Made by a program: the position numbers and the translations under genes
The notes under the pieces: generated by a model
What the model saw: only the letters and a program-made list of their open reading frames with translations
What the model was told of the DNA's origin: nothing
Database searches by the model: none
Shown here: positions 1-6,098 of the stretch, one piece after another
Layout: every line of letters begins with the position of its first letter
Position numbering within the stretch: the stretch's first letter is position 1
NCBI GenBank assembly: GCA_021792975.1
Contig: JAJYTR010000005.1
Location: 1-64,000 of the forward strand
Length of the DNA stretch: 64,000 nt
Direction: 5' to 3'
Origin: Pseudomonadota bacterium
GTDB taxonomy: Bacteria; Pseudomonadota; Gammaproteobacteria; Xanthomonadales; Rhodanobacteraceae

Positions 1-479
1 GCACGCCCAAGCTGCTCTTGCATTCGCGTTGACGTTCCGCAGGAGATCGCAACGGCCTTCTCGGCTCTGAGCACATCACCCGCAAGCCAGAGCCGGTGCG
101 CACTGCGGTTGAGCAGCGGCATCGACTGCGGAACGACCCGATGATTGAGGTCGTATACCGTCGTCACCACCGGCAGACCGGATAGACCACGCGGAACGAG
201 CGTGTTCGCGGCCCAGAAGACATCGAGCCGGTCACGCCCGGCAAGTGCAGCCAGCCGGTAACGGGTCCAGAGCACCCTGGGCAGGCGGCCCATGACGCTG
301 TGATCCAGACGCACTGACCAGCGTGCCGACGGCAATTCGATCGACAGCGGGGCACTGGCATAAAGGATGAACTCCGCCTCCGGCATGCAGCCATCCAAAG
401 GCGCCAAGAGGCCATGCAAATAGCGGCCGATGCCGCTCATGGCACCGTGCAGCCGGCATGCATCGATGCCGATTCTCAT
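1..479 (-). CDS. Glycosyltransferase family 4 protein, N-terminal part (runs off the left edge)
   Basis: Reading the minus strand from the ATG at 479 gives an uninterrupted frame to the window edge, about 159 residues. It opens MRIGIDACRLHGAMSGIGRY, the usual N-terminus of GT-B fold family 4 glycosyltransferases (glycine-rich acceptor-side loop, GIGRYxxxL), followed by VFWAANTLVPRGL and TTVYDLNH, both typical of this family. The start overlaps the stop of the upstream methyltransferase gene as ATGA, so the two are probably translationally coupled. The donor-binding C-terminal half lies outside the window, so sugar specificity cannot be judged. Probably acts in lipopolysaccharide or exopolysaccharide assembly in the cytoplasm (inference from neighbours). 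Confidence 0.85.
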   Translation of the reverse strand, partial: MRIGIDACRLHGAMSGIGRYLHGLLAPLDGCMPEAEFILYASAPLSIELPSARWSVRLDHSVMGRLPRVLWTRYRLAALAGRDRLDVFWAANTLVPRGLSGLPVVTTVYDLNHRVVPQSMPLLNRSAHRLWLAGDVLRAEKAVAISCGTSTRMQEQLGR

Positions 480-1261
480 GACCCTGGCCGGCCGTTCGGA
501 TCGACCGGCGCGTTGCCGAACAAACCGGAATCCTGCGGCCCGATGCGGCAGATCAGCGTCGGAATCATGCGCCGCATGCCGGCGATGAGTGTGTCGGGCA
601 GCCGCCGCGCCAGGCGCGCGCCGGCGCCGTGCGCCCCCTCGATGTCCAGTGTGGCGCGCAGGGCCTCGACTTCGAGATGACGCCAGGCGAAGCCCGCCTC
701 GGCCAGCAGCGCGTCGAGCCGCGACAGTGTCAGCGGCTCGCAGTCGTAGCGCCCGCCGCGCCGCAGCAGGCGCAGATAGGGCGTGCGCAGCGGCCGCGGC
801 AACCAGCTCAGGAAGGCCAGCCGGTAATGCGGCTCGACCAGCATCCAGCGGTTGGGCACGGCCAGATAGCCGACCGCGCCCGGCGCCATCACCCGGCGGA
901 TTTCGCGCAGATGCGCGAGCTGCGCCGCGCGTCCGCCGACGTGTTCGATGACGTGGTTGCTGAGCACCACATCGAAGCCGGCGTCGGCGAACGGCAGCGC
1001 AGTGTCGTGGACGAGGCGGAAGTCGTAGCCGTCGCGGACCAGACGCTGGTCCACCACGTCCACCGCGGTGACGCGGCACCGCAGCGTCGGGTGGCTGGCG
1101 AAGTAGTGCGCGATGCCGCCCGAGCCGGTGCCGATCTCCAGCAGGCGCAGCGGCTGCGGCCGCGCGGCCAGGTCGAGCAGGCGCTCGATCTTCAGGCCCT
1201 TGTGGCGCCGCGAGGGCAGGTCCAGCACGGCGTGCGGCTGGCGGGCGCCGGTCATCGGCAT
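476..1261 (-). CDS. Class I SAM-dependent methyltransferase
   Basis: A 261-residue protein with the SAM-binding motif I LLEIGTGSGG at about residues 40-49, an acidic end of beta-2 (TAVDVVD) and a motif around VVLSNHVIEHVGG at about residue 107, as in methyltransferase type 11/12 proteins found in polysaccharide clusters. The ATG follows directly on the stop of the PIN-toxin gene, and its own stop overlaps the next glycosyltransferase start (ATGA). The likely role is methylation of a glycan or a lipid-linked intermediate, inferred only from the glycosyltransferases on both sides. The substrate is unknown. Confidence 0.8.
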   Translation of the reverse strand: MPMTGARQPHAVLDLPSRRHKGLKIERLLDLAARPQPLRLLEIGTGSGGIAHYFASHPTLRCRVTAVDVVDQRLVRDGYDFRLVHDTALPFADAGFDVVLSNHVIEHVGGRAAQLAHLREIRRVMAPGAVGYLAVPNRWMLVEPHYRLAFLSWLPRPLRTPYLRLLRRGGRYDCEPLTLSRLDALLAEAGFAWRHLEVEALRATLDIEGAHGAGARLARRLPDTLIAGMRRMIPTLICRIGPQDSGLFGNAPVDPNGRPGS

Positions 1262-1690
1262 TCACTTGATTCCATGGCGCCACGGATCGCAGAGTTCCAC
1301 GCCCAGCGGCTCGAAGTCCATCGTGTTGCGTGTGGCCACCGTCAGCCGATGCACGTGCGCGGTGGCTGCGATCAACGCATCGCGTTCGGCGCGAGGGTCC
1401 GGCACATGCAGGGCGGCGCAGGCGCGCGCCACGGCAAGGTCGATGGGCAGGATGCGGCCGTCGAAGCTGGGCAGCACCTGGCTTTCAAGCCAGCGCCGCA
1501 ATGATCCGCCTTGGCGGGAGTCGCGGCGCTCGATCAACAGGATGCCCCGCTCCAGTTCGAGCACGGTGACGACCGAAATGAACAGCTGCAGGGCGGCTAC
1601 GCCTGCGGCCCAGCGCACCACGGCCGCGTTGGCCTTGCCGGTGCCCGCCTTGCGCAGTTCCGATACGACGTTGGTGTCGAGCAGATACAT
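1262..1690 (-). CDS. PIN-domain ribonuclease toxin, VapC/FitB type
   Basis: A 142-residue PIN protein. It starts MYLLDTNVVSELRK with the first catalytic Asp at residue 5, then Glu45 in VTVLELERG, Asp104 in ERDALIAA, and an Asn/Asp pair at 122/125 in ATRNTMDFEPLG. This is the layout of FitB-like VapC toxins, Mg-dependent endoribonucleases that usually cut tRNA or rRNA. All expected acidic residues are present. The start codon overlaps the antitoxin stop by one base (TGATG), the classic toxin-after-antitoxin coupling. The methyltransferase ATG begins right after its stop, so the module is embedded in the glycan operon. Confidence 0.88.
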   Translation of the reverse strand: MYLLDTNVVSELRKAGTGKANAAVVRWAAGVAALQLFISVVTVLELERGILLIERRDSRQGGSLRRWLESQVLPSFDGRILPIDLAVARACAALHVPDPRAERDALIAATAHVHRLTVATRNTMDFEPLGVELCDPWRHGIK

Positions 1691-1938
1691 CAGCGCAACC
1701 GGGCCGGCCGGCTGAACGACGTGACGCGCGGCGGATCAAAGGGAATCTCGCCGCCGTCAGCCTGCGCCAGACTGCTGACGATGCTGGCTTCGAGGCCCGC
1801 GAGTTTGCGATAGGCCTGCACCGACATCAGCACGAAGGAGGGCTTGCCGCGATCGGTGATGAACACCGGTCCGCGCTGCGCCAGTCTCTTGGCCTGGCCG
1901 GTGTCCTGGTTGAATTCGCGGCTGGTCAGAGTCGCCAT
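1690..1938 (-). CDS. Antitoxin of the Phd/YefM family
   Basis: An 82-residue protein starting MATLTSREFNQDTGQAKRLA, the Phd/YefM N-terminal DNA-binding fold (SREFNQ..., GPVFITDRGKPSFVLM at residues 24-39). The C-terminal 40 residues would be the toxin-binding tail. It precedes and overlaps the PIN toxin gene by one base. A GAGGTG ribosome binding site lies about seven bases before the ATG. Such antitoxins neutralise the toxin and repress their own promoter. A pair of 12-bp direct repeats just upstream could be the operator. Confidence 0.85.
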   Translation of the reverse strand: MATLTSREFNQDTGQAKRLAQRGPVFITDRGKPSFVLMSVQAYRKLAGLEASIVSSLAQADGGEIPFDPPRVTSFSRPARLR

Positions 1939-1952
1939 GGCGCACCTCGCCG

Positions 1953-1998
1953 GATGACTGTTGGTAGCAACAAGTCTACATCGGCAGATGACTGCCGG
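1953..1998 (-). promoter_or_regulatory. Direct repeats upstream of the first antitoxin gene (possible operator)
   Basis: GATGACTGTTGG at 1953-1964 and GATGACTGCCGG at 1987-1998 (plus-strand spelling) are direct repeats 34 bp apart, in the lower-G+C spacer directly upstream of the Phd/YefM antitoxin start at 1938. Repeats in this position are commonly antitoxin operators. No convincing -35/-10 pair was found, so the exact promoter is not assigned. Confidence 0.35.
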
Positions 1999-2085
1999 AA
2001 GCCCTGATCATGGATCGAGTGCCAAGAGCGCCCGGAGATGCTGTGCCGGAGACCGTACTCCGCTGCGTCGCTTGCACGAAGCAGA

Positions 2086-3234
2086 CTAGCCGCGAGACAG
2101 GGGATCGATGTGCGCAGCAAGCGCCTCGCCGAAGCACGGCCAGGCGAAGCGTCCGGCAAATCCCTGCACGCGCCCGGGTGGCATGGGCTGCGCTAGCAGG
2201 CGCAGCACGGCGGCAGCGAACCCGTCGGCATCGCCAGGGGCCAGCAGGGCACCGCTTTCGCCGTCGGCCACGGCGTCGACCACGCCGCCGGTCGCATAGG
2301 CCACGGTGGGCAGGCCGTGGGCCGCGGCCTCCACGGCGACCATGCCGAAGCCCTCGATGTCGCCGGGCAGTTCGCGAATCGGAAAGACGAGGATGTCCGC
2401 CGCGAAATAGGCATCGGCGAGATCGGCATCGGGCAAATTACCCAAAAACCGCACGTGTCCCCCCACCCCCGCCTGCGCCGCCGCCGCGCGGATGCTGTCC
2501 GGCGTCTGCGCTTCGGCGAACAGCGCCTGCGCAGGCACGTCACCGACGACCAGCAACTGCACGTCCGGACGCCGGGCCGCGATCTGCGGCAGGACTTCGG
2601 CGACGAACTCGCGCAGGCCCTTGCGTGCGGTCAGGCGGCCCACGGACAGCAGCACGGCGGCGTCGCCCAGGCCGTGCCGGGCGCGGAAGCGCGCGCGCGC
2701 CTGCGCGTCCGGCTGCGGCAGCTCCACGCCCGGGTGCACGATGCCGATGCGCTCGCGCGGCACACCGGCGCGCCCGGCCAGGGCGGCGGTGGCGCGGCTG
2801 TTGGCGATCACGCGATCCATACGGCGCAGCGCTGGCAGCCACAATGCGCGGTAGACGGCGTGCGGGACCACCAGATCCAGGCCGTGCACGTAGGCGGCGC
2901 AGCGCGCACCGCTGAGCCTTGCCGCCAGCCAGGCCAGCGGCGCGGTCAGCCCGCTGCCGGCCAGCACCACATCCGGGCGCGAACGCCGCGCCGCGCGCAG
3001 GGCACGCCAGCCCGCCAGCAGCAGGAACCGCCACAGCGGGCGCAGCGGTACCTCGATGGCCGTGACGCCGGCCGGCACTTGCGCCGCCGCGCCGTCCGGG
3101 CCGATCACCGTCACCTCGTAGGCATGCGTCAACTCATCGGCGAGATGCCAGTTCAGCCGTTCCATGCCGCCCCACAGCGGCGGAAAATTGCGGGTGACCA
3201 GCAGCAGGCGCGATTTGCCGGTGGCGATGCTCAT
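2086..3234 (-). CDS. Glycosyltransferase family 4 (GT-B fold)
   Basis: A 382-residue complete GT4 enzyme. The N-terminal domain opens with RLLLVTRNFPPLWGGMERL (acceptor-side glycine loop, residues 9-27). The C-terminal Rossmann domain has LLSVGRLTARKGL at about residue 190 and the donor-binding E-x7-E type motif in EGFGMVAVEAAAHGLP at about residue 300. Family members transfer a hexose from a nucleotide sugar to a lipid-linked oligosaccharide at the inner face of the membrane. It sits between two toxin-antitoxin modules in a minus-strand glycan cluster. Donor and acceptor cannot be deduced. Confidence 0.88.
   Translation of the reverse strand: MSIATGKSRLLLVTRNFPPLWGGMERLNWHLADELTHAYEVTVIGPDGAAAQVPAGVTAIEVPLRPLWRFLLLAGWRALRAARRSRPDVVLAGSGLTAPLAWLAARLSGARCAAYVHGLDLVVPHAVYRALWLPALRRMDRVIANSRATAALAGRAGVPRERIGIVHPGVELPQPDAQARARFRARHGLGDAAVLLSVGRLTARKGLREFVAEVLPQIAARRPDVQLLVVGDVPAQALFAEAQTPDSIRAAAAQAGVGGHVRFLGNLPDADLADAYFAADILVFPIRELPGDIEGFGMVAVEAAAHGLPTVAYATGGVVDAVADGESGALLAPGDADGFAAAVLRLLAQPMPPGRVQGFAGRFAWPCFGEALAAHIDPLSRG
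3169..3193 (-). repeat. 25-bp direct repeat, copy 1 (inside the GT4 gene)
   Basis: This segment encodes RNFPPLWG of the GT4 N-terminus. A copy matching 24 of 25 bases lies in the same orientation at 4024-4048, outside any gene. The two copies flank the second PIN/Phd module. Confidence 0.75.
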
Positions 3235-3246
3235 CCGTACCGCCGC

Positions 3247-3651
3247 TCAGCGCACCACGCCCACGCCCGCCGCCATGGCCGCCTCGGCCAGTGCCCCATC
3301 CTGGGTGGCAATGGGCAACTGCAGGCGCAGGGCCAGTTCCAGATAGGCCGCGTCATAACTGGACAGGTCGTAACGCAGCGCGAGCGAGAAAACGGCCTGG
3401 GTGGCAGGTGGCTGCGCATCGACGGCGATCGGCAAGGCGGCAATCTGCTCGGCCACTTCGCGCGCCTGGCTGGCGATCATCGCGCCGCGCTTGCATGCGG
3501 TACGCAGCACGTTGGCGAGTCCCAGAGGCCACAGCCCCGGCGCAATGGCGCCATCATCCAGCAGCCGCCGCGCGATGGCCTCGGTGTAATCGGTTGATTG
3601 ATTGGCCAGAAACCAGCCGCACACGACCGAGTTGTCGATGATGAAGGGCAT
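3247..3651 (-). CDS. PIN-domain (VapC-like) protein with an altered active-site position
   Basis: A 134-residue VapC-like PIN protein with Asp6 in MPFIIDNSVVCGWFL, Asp100 in SSYDAAYLELA and Asp118 in IATQDGAL. The second acidic residue, normally Glu in WPLEVAN of this subfamily, is Gly44 here (WPLGLANVL). The codon is GGA, one transition away from GAA. The protein is otherwise intact and lies directly behind its antitoxin. PIN nucleases need the clustered acids for Mg binding, so activity may be reduced or lost (inference). The downstream neighbour is the GT4 gene, 12 bp away. Confidence 0.82.
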   Translation of the reverse strand: MPFIIDNSVVCGWFLANQSTDYTEAIARRLLDDGAIAPGLWPLGLANVLRTACKRGAMIASQAREVAEQIAALPIAVDAQPPATQAVFSLALRYDLSSYDAAYLELALRLQLPIATQDGALAEAAMAAGVGVVR

Positions 3652-3909
3652 TCAGTCCGCGCCTTGGCGCGCGATGGCCTTGATGTCGCCGTCCAGCGAG
3701 ATGCCCGCACGCAGGGTACGCAGCCGCTCGAATCCGGCAGCGACGCGCTTGCGTGCCTCGTTGCGACTGGCCTTGCCGGCAGCGGGCTCCGCGACCAGCC
3801 GGGCCACGGGCGCGCCACGACGGGTGATCGAAACGGTCTCGCCCTGCTCCACGGCTGCGAGCAATTCCGAGAATCGATTCTTGGCTTCGTAGACCGGAAC
3901 GGTTTTCAT
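3652..3909 (-). CDS. Antitoxin of the Phd/YefM family
   Basis: An 85-residue protein starting MKTVPVYEAKNRFSELLAAV, followed by GETVSITRRGAPVARLV, the standard Phd/YefM N-terminal fold. The C-terminal basic/acidic helix ends KAIARQGAD. An in-frame ATG at 3924 would add five residues, but it lies about ten bases after the predicted transcription start and inside the operator-like inverted repeat, so 3909 is preferred. The stop directly abuts the PIN gene start. Expected to bind the PIN protein and autoregulate from the promoter at 3941-3970. Confidence 0.85.
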   Translation of the reverse strand: MKTVPVYEAKNRFSELLAAVEQGETVSITRRGAPVARLVAEPAAGKASRNEARKRVAAGFERLRTLRAGISLDGDIKAIARQGAD

Positions 3910-3922
3910 GGCACGCCTGCCC

Positions 3923-3949
3923 ATGGATATGGCTAGCTATATTATCCAT
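3923..3949 (-). promoter_or_regulatory. Inverted repeat overlapping the -10 region (antitoxin operator)
   Basis: ATGGATA (3923-3929) and TATCCAT (3943-3949) are perfect 7-bp inverted arms around a centre containing the palindrome GCTAGC. The element covers the -10 box and transcription start of the second antitoxin promoter and is A+T rich in a G+C-rich setting. Position and symmetry fit autorepression by the Phd-type antitoxin. Confidence 0.6.
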
Positions 3950-3970
3950 CGCGGTGGTGGGTGGTTTCAA
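3941..3970 (-). promoter_or_regulatory. Sigma-70 type promoter of the second PIN/Phd module
   Basis: On the minus strand TTGAAA (3970-3965), an 18-bp spacer and GATAAT (3946-3941) each match five of six consensus bases. Predicted start of transcription is near 3934, about 25 bases before the antitoxin ATG at 3909. Confidence 0.6.
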
Positions 3971-4023
3971 CCGCGCCGGATCACGAGCGCGGCGGGTCAG
4001 GCGCGGCGGCTTTGGGCCACAAC

Positions 4024-4048
4024 GCCCCACAGCGGCGGAAAGTTGCGG
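4024..4048 (-). repeat. 25-bp direct repeat, copy 2 (fossil of a GT4 N-terminus)
   Basis: 24 of 25 bases match 3169-3193. On the minus strand it reads RNFPPLWG, with a preceding LHHI that weakly resembles the intact gene LLVT, but no usable start is in frame. It lies upstream of the PIN/Phd promoter and looks like a leftover of a glycosyltransferase start. Confidence 0.7.
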
Positions 4049-4094
4049 ATGTGATGCAGGCCGGTTCATGGGCACGCCAGGGGCACCCGGAAAC

Positions 4095-4571
4095 TCACGT
4101 CCAGCCACGATGCGCGATTTCATCGACCAGCCGCCGGACTGTCTCCACCAGCGTCGGAACGAAGCGATGACCGGCCTGCAGATTGCCGGCCAGAAGGATC
4201 GGGTCGTCGACGTACTCGTAAATCATCTGATTGCGCAATTGGCGGGCTTCGACCCATTGGTCGGCCGACGCGATCCATCCCATGCGCTCGGCACAATCGA
4301 GGTTGTCGATCGCCGCGCGGACAGGCTCTCGCAGGGCGGCCAACAGTGCCGGCACGAGCTTGTCGCCGAGTGTGTCCTGCAACCTCCCGAAGCGGGCCAC
4401 GAACGCATCCACCCGCTCGGCCAGTACCGGATCGGTATCGAACTGCCGCAGCCTTTCCGGCGTCAGCGGCACAGCGAAGAGCCGCTCGTTCGTGGCGAGC
4501 AGATGAGCCGACTCGCGCTGCACGATTTTCACCAGGAATTGCAGTCGCTGCAGATGGGCAGGCGCATTCAC
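4095..4571 (-). CDS. HEPN-domain protein, toxin partner of an MNT/HEPN module, with His-to-Tyr change
   Basis: A 158-residue all-helical protein whose C-terminal part carries the HEPN signature region LRNQMIYEYVDDP (about residues 115-127). The R-x4-H-x-Y motif of HEPN RNases is R-x4-Y-x-Y here. The residue at the His position is encoded by TAC, one transition from CAC. The second Tyr, the AMPylation target in HepT, is kept. Its start overlaps the stop of the minimal nucleotidyltransferase gene as ATGA. In known MntA-HepT pairs the nucleotidyltransferase inactivates the HEPN RNase by adding AMP to that Tyr. Loss of the His suggests an inactive or altered RNase. Confidence 0.78.
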   Translation of the reverse strand: MNAPAHLQRLQFLVKIVQRESAHLLATNERLFAVPLTPERLRQFDTDPVLAERVDAFVARFGRLQDTLGDKLVPALLAALREPVRAAIDNLDCAERMGWIASADQWVEARQLRNQMIYEYVDDPILLAGNLQAGHRFVPTLVETVRRLVDEIAHRGWT

Positions 4572-4867
4572 AGCAGCACTCCTTCACGTCGGGCCACCTC
4601 GTGAATGGGCGCCATGCGCAGGTTGGGCGCAGCCAGCACCACATCGACCTTGCGCCCGCCCAGCGCGCGACTGGCGCGTACTGAAAACCGTGCTCCGGCA
4701 AGGCCGGGCTGGTCGATCGGTTCGGCCACTTCGACCAGCAGATCCACATCGCCGCTGCGCGCCGTGTCGTCCACGCGCGAACCGAACAGCCGCACCTGCA
4801 CGCCGGCGCCGAACTGCTCGGCGGCCAGTCGCTTGATCGCGGCGATGTGTTGCGGCTGCAGGCGCAT
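4568..4867 (-). CDS. Minimal nucleotidyltransferase (MNT) antitoxin
   Basis: A 99-residue protein starting MRLQPQHIAAIKRLA, with the nucleotidyltransferase motif LFGSRVDDTARSGDVDLLVE (Gly-Ser, then Asp-x-Asp) and a third acidic residue in KVDVVLA near residue 78. This is the polymerase-beta fold of MNT antitoxins that AMPylate HEPN toxins. Upstream in-frame starts exist (ATG 4873, GTG 4900), but the GTG is buried in a perfect stem-loop and the family normally begins close to MRL. The downstream HEPN gene overlaps by four bases. Confidence 0.82.
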   Translation of the reverse strand: MRLQPQHIAAIKRLAAEQFGAGVQVRLFGSRVDDTARSGDVDLLVEVAEPIDQPGLAGARFSVRASRALGGRKVDVVLAAPNLRMAPIHEVARREGVLL

Positions 4868-4894
4868 CGGCATTCCGTCCGCATCTCGGGCGGT

Positions 4895-4919
4895 GCGCAC
4901 CCCGATTCACGGGGTGCGC
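4895..4919. repeat. Perfect 10-bp inverted repeat upstream of the MNT/HEPN pair
   Basis: GCGCACCCCG (4895-4904), loop ATTCA, CGGGGTGCGC (4910-4919). It lies 28 bases before the preferred MNT start and 116 bases after the GT2 stop. It could be an operator for the module or an RNA hairpin ending GT2 transcription. No T-tract follows on the minus strand, so a classic terminator is not supported. Confidence 0.6.
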
Positions 4920-5034
4920 GATCCAGCGTAGCGCCATCGTCCGGGGCGAAGCTGCCCGCCTGCGCGATGGCGCCGCCCGCGCGGGCCACACCGCAACCGC
5001 ACTCCGCCCGGCCCGCCACAACGGCGGCGGGCAC

Positions 5035-5883
5035 TTACCCCTCGCGCTTGTAGGTCAGGTTGGTGATCTGCTCGGAGATCAGGCCGATCAGGAACACGAT
5101 GACCGCGGCGCTCCACAGCAGCGCGCTCATGTTGGTCAGGCGGCCGGCCTCGAGATAGGTATGCAGGTAGTTGATCAGGCCGAGCACGAAGAACAGCACG
5201 CTGGCCGGCAGGAACAGTTTCAGCGGCGAGTACAGCGTGGCGATCTTGAAGATGATCAGCAGGAAACGCACGCCGTCGCGCAGGGGCCGGATGTGGCTCC
5301 TGCCGATGCGCTGGGCCACCTCGATCGGCACGTAGGCGACCGGGTAGGCGCTGCGGAAGAAGGCCATGGTGCTGGTGGTGGGGTACGAGAACCCGTTGGG
5401 CAGCAGGTGCAGGAACTCGCGGAACTTCTCCGCGCGCACGGCGCGGAAACCGCTGGTCAGATCCAGCACCTTGTGGCCGGTCATCCAGCTCGCCATGCGG
5501 TTGTACAGGCCGTTGGCCAGCCCGCGTCCCACGCCGGCCTGGCCCGACCAGGCGCGCGCGCCGACGACCATGTCGTAGCCCTGTTCCAGCCGGGCCACGA
5601 GGCGCTCGATGTCGGCCGGATCGTGCTGGCCGTCGCCGTCCATGAACACCAGCACCCTGCCCTTGGCGGCGCGCGCGCCGCGTTTGACCGCCGCGCCGTT
5701 GCCCATCGGATAGGGCGCGCTGAGGCAGGCGACGCCGAGCTGCTCGCACAGCGCACGGGTGCCGTCGGTGGAGCCGTCGTCGAGCACCAGGATTTCGGCA
5801 TCCGGCTGCGCCGCGCGCAGGCGCGGCAGCAGCCCGGCCAGCGCCGGCGCTTCGTTCTTGGCGGGCAGGATGATGCTGAGCAC
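5035..5883 (-). CDS. Glycosyltransferase family 2, polyprenyl-phosphate sugar synthase-like, with two C-terminal membrane segments
   Basis: A 282-residue GT2 (GT-A fold) enzyme: MLSIILPAKNEAPALAGLL, nucleotide-binding LVLDDGSTDGT at about residues 32-42, and the metal-binding MDGDGQHDP at about residue 80. Two hydrophobic segments follow near residues 215-240 and 255-272. Close families are dolichyl/undecaprenyl-phosphate mannose or glucose synthases and ArnC-like enzymes, which charge a lipid carrier at the inner membrane. It is the first gene of the minus-strand glycan/toxin-antitoxin block and is divergent from pilB. Confidence 0.85.
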   Translation of the reverse strand: MLSIILPAKNEAPALAGLLPRLRAAQPDAEILVLDDGSTDGTRALCEQLGVACLSAPYPMGNGAAVKRGARAAKGRVLVFMDGDGQHDPADIERLVARLEQGYDMVVGARAWSGQAGVGRGLANGLYNRMASWMTGHKVLDLTSGFRAVRAEKFREFLHLLPNGFSYPTTSTMAFFRSAYPVAYVPIEVAQRIGRSHIRPLRDGVRFLLIIFKIATLYSPLKLFLPASVLFFVLGLINYLHTYLEAGRLTNMSALLWSAAVIVFLIGLISEQITNLTYKREG

Positions 5884-6098
5884 GGCGCTCCCCCCGGATG
5901 GGCGCGGCGATCATACGCGAACGGCCCCGGCACAGGCGCCGGAGAGGCGCCGCGGCTGCGGCCGCATGGCGGGGATTCGGTGACGGGCGTCAAGATTGTT
6001 TGCACGACCCGGCAAAAGTCCTGCCCCGCCGCGCCACCGACCATGACGTTTTTGCGGTAGATTCGAGCTACCACGGGGAGTTAGGCCGGATTCTTCTT

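Noticed and set aside
6001-6075. Sigma-54 promoter for pilB around TGACGTTTTTGCGG
   Set aside because: The GG and GC doublets do not have the required 10-bp separation.
5898-6098. 67-codon upstream extension of pilB
   Set aside because: Arg/Ala-rich, unlike PilB N-termini. It lies in the divergent promoter region with the GT2 gene.
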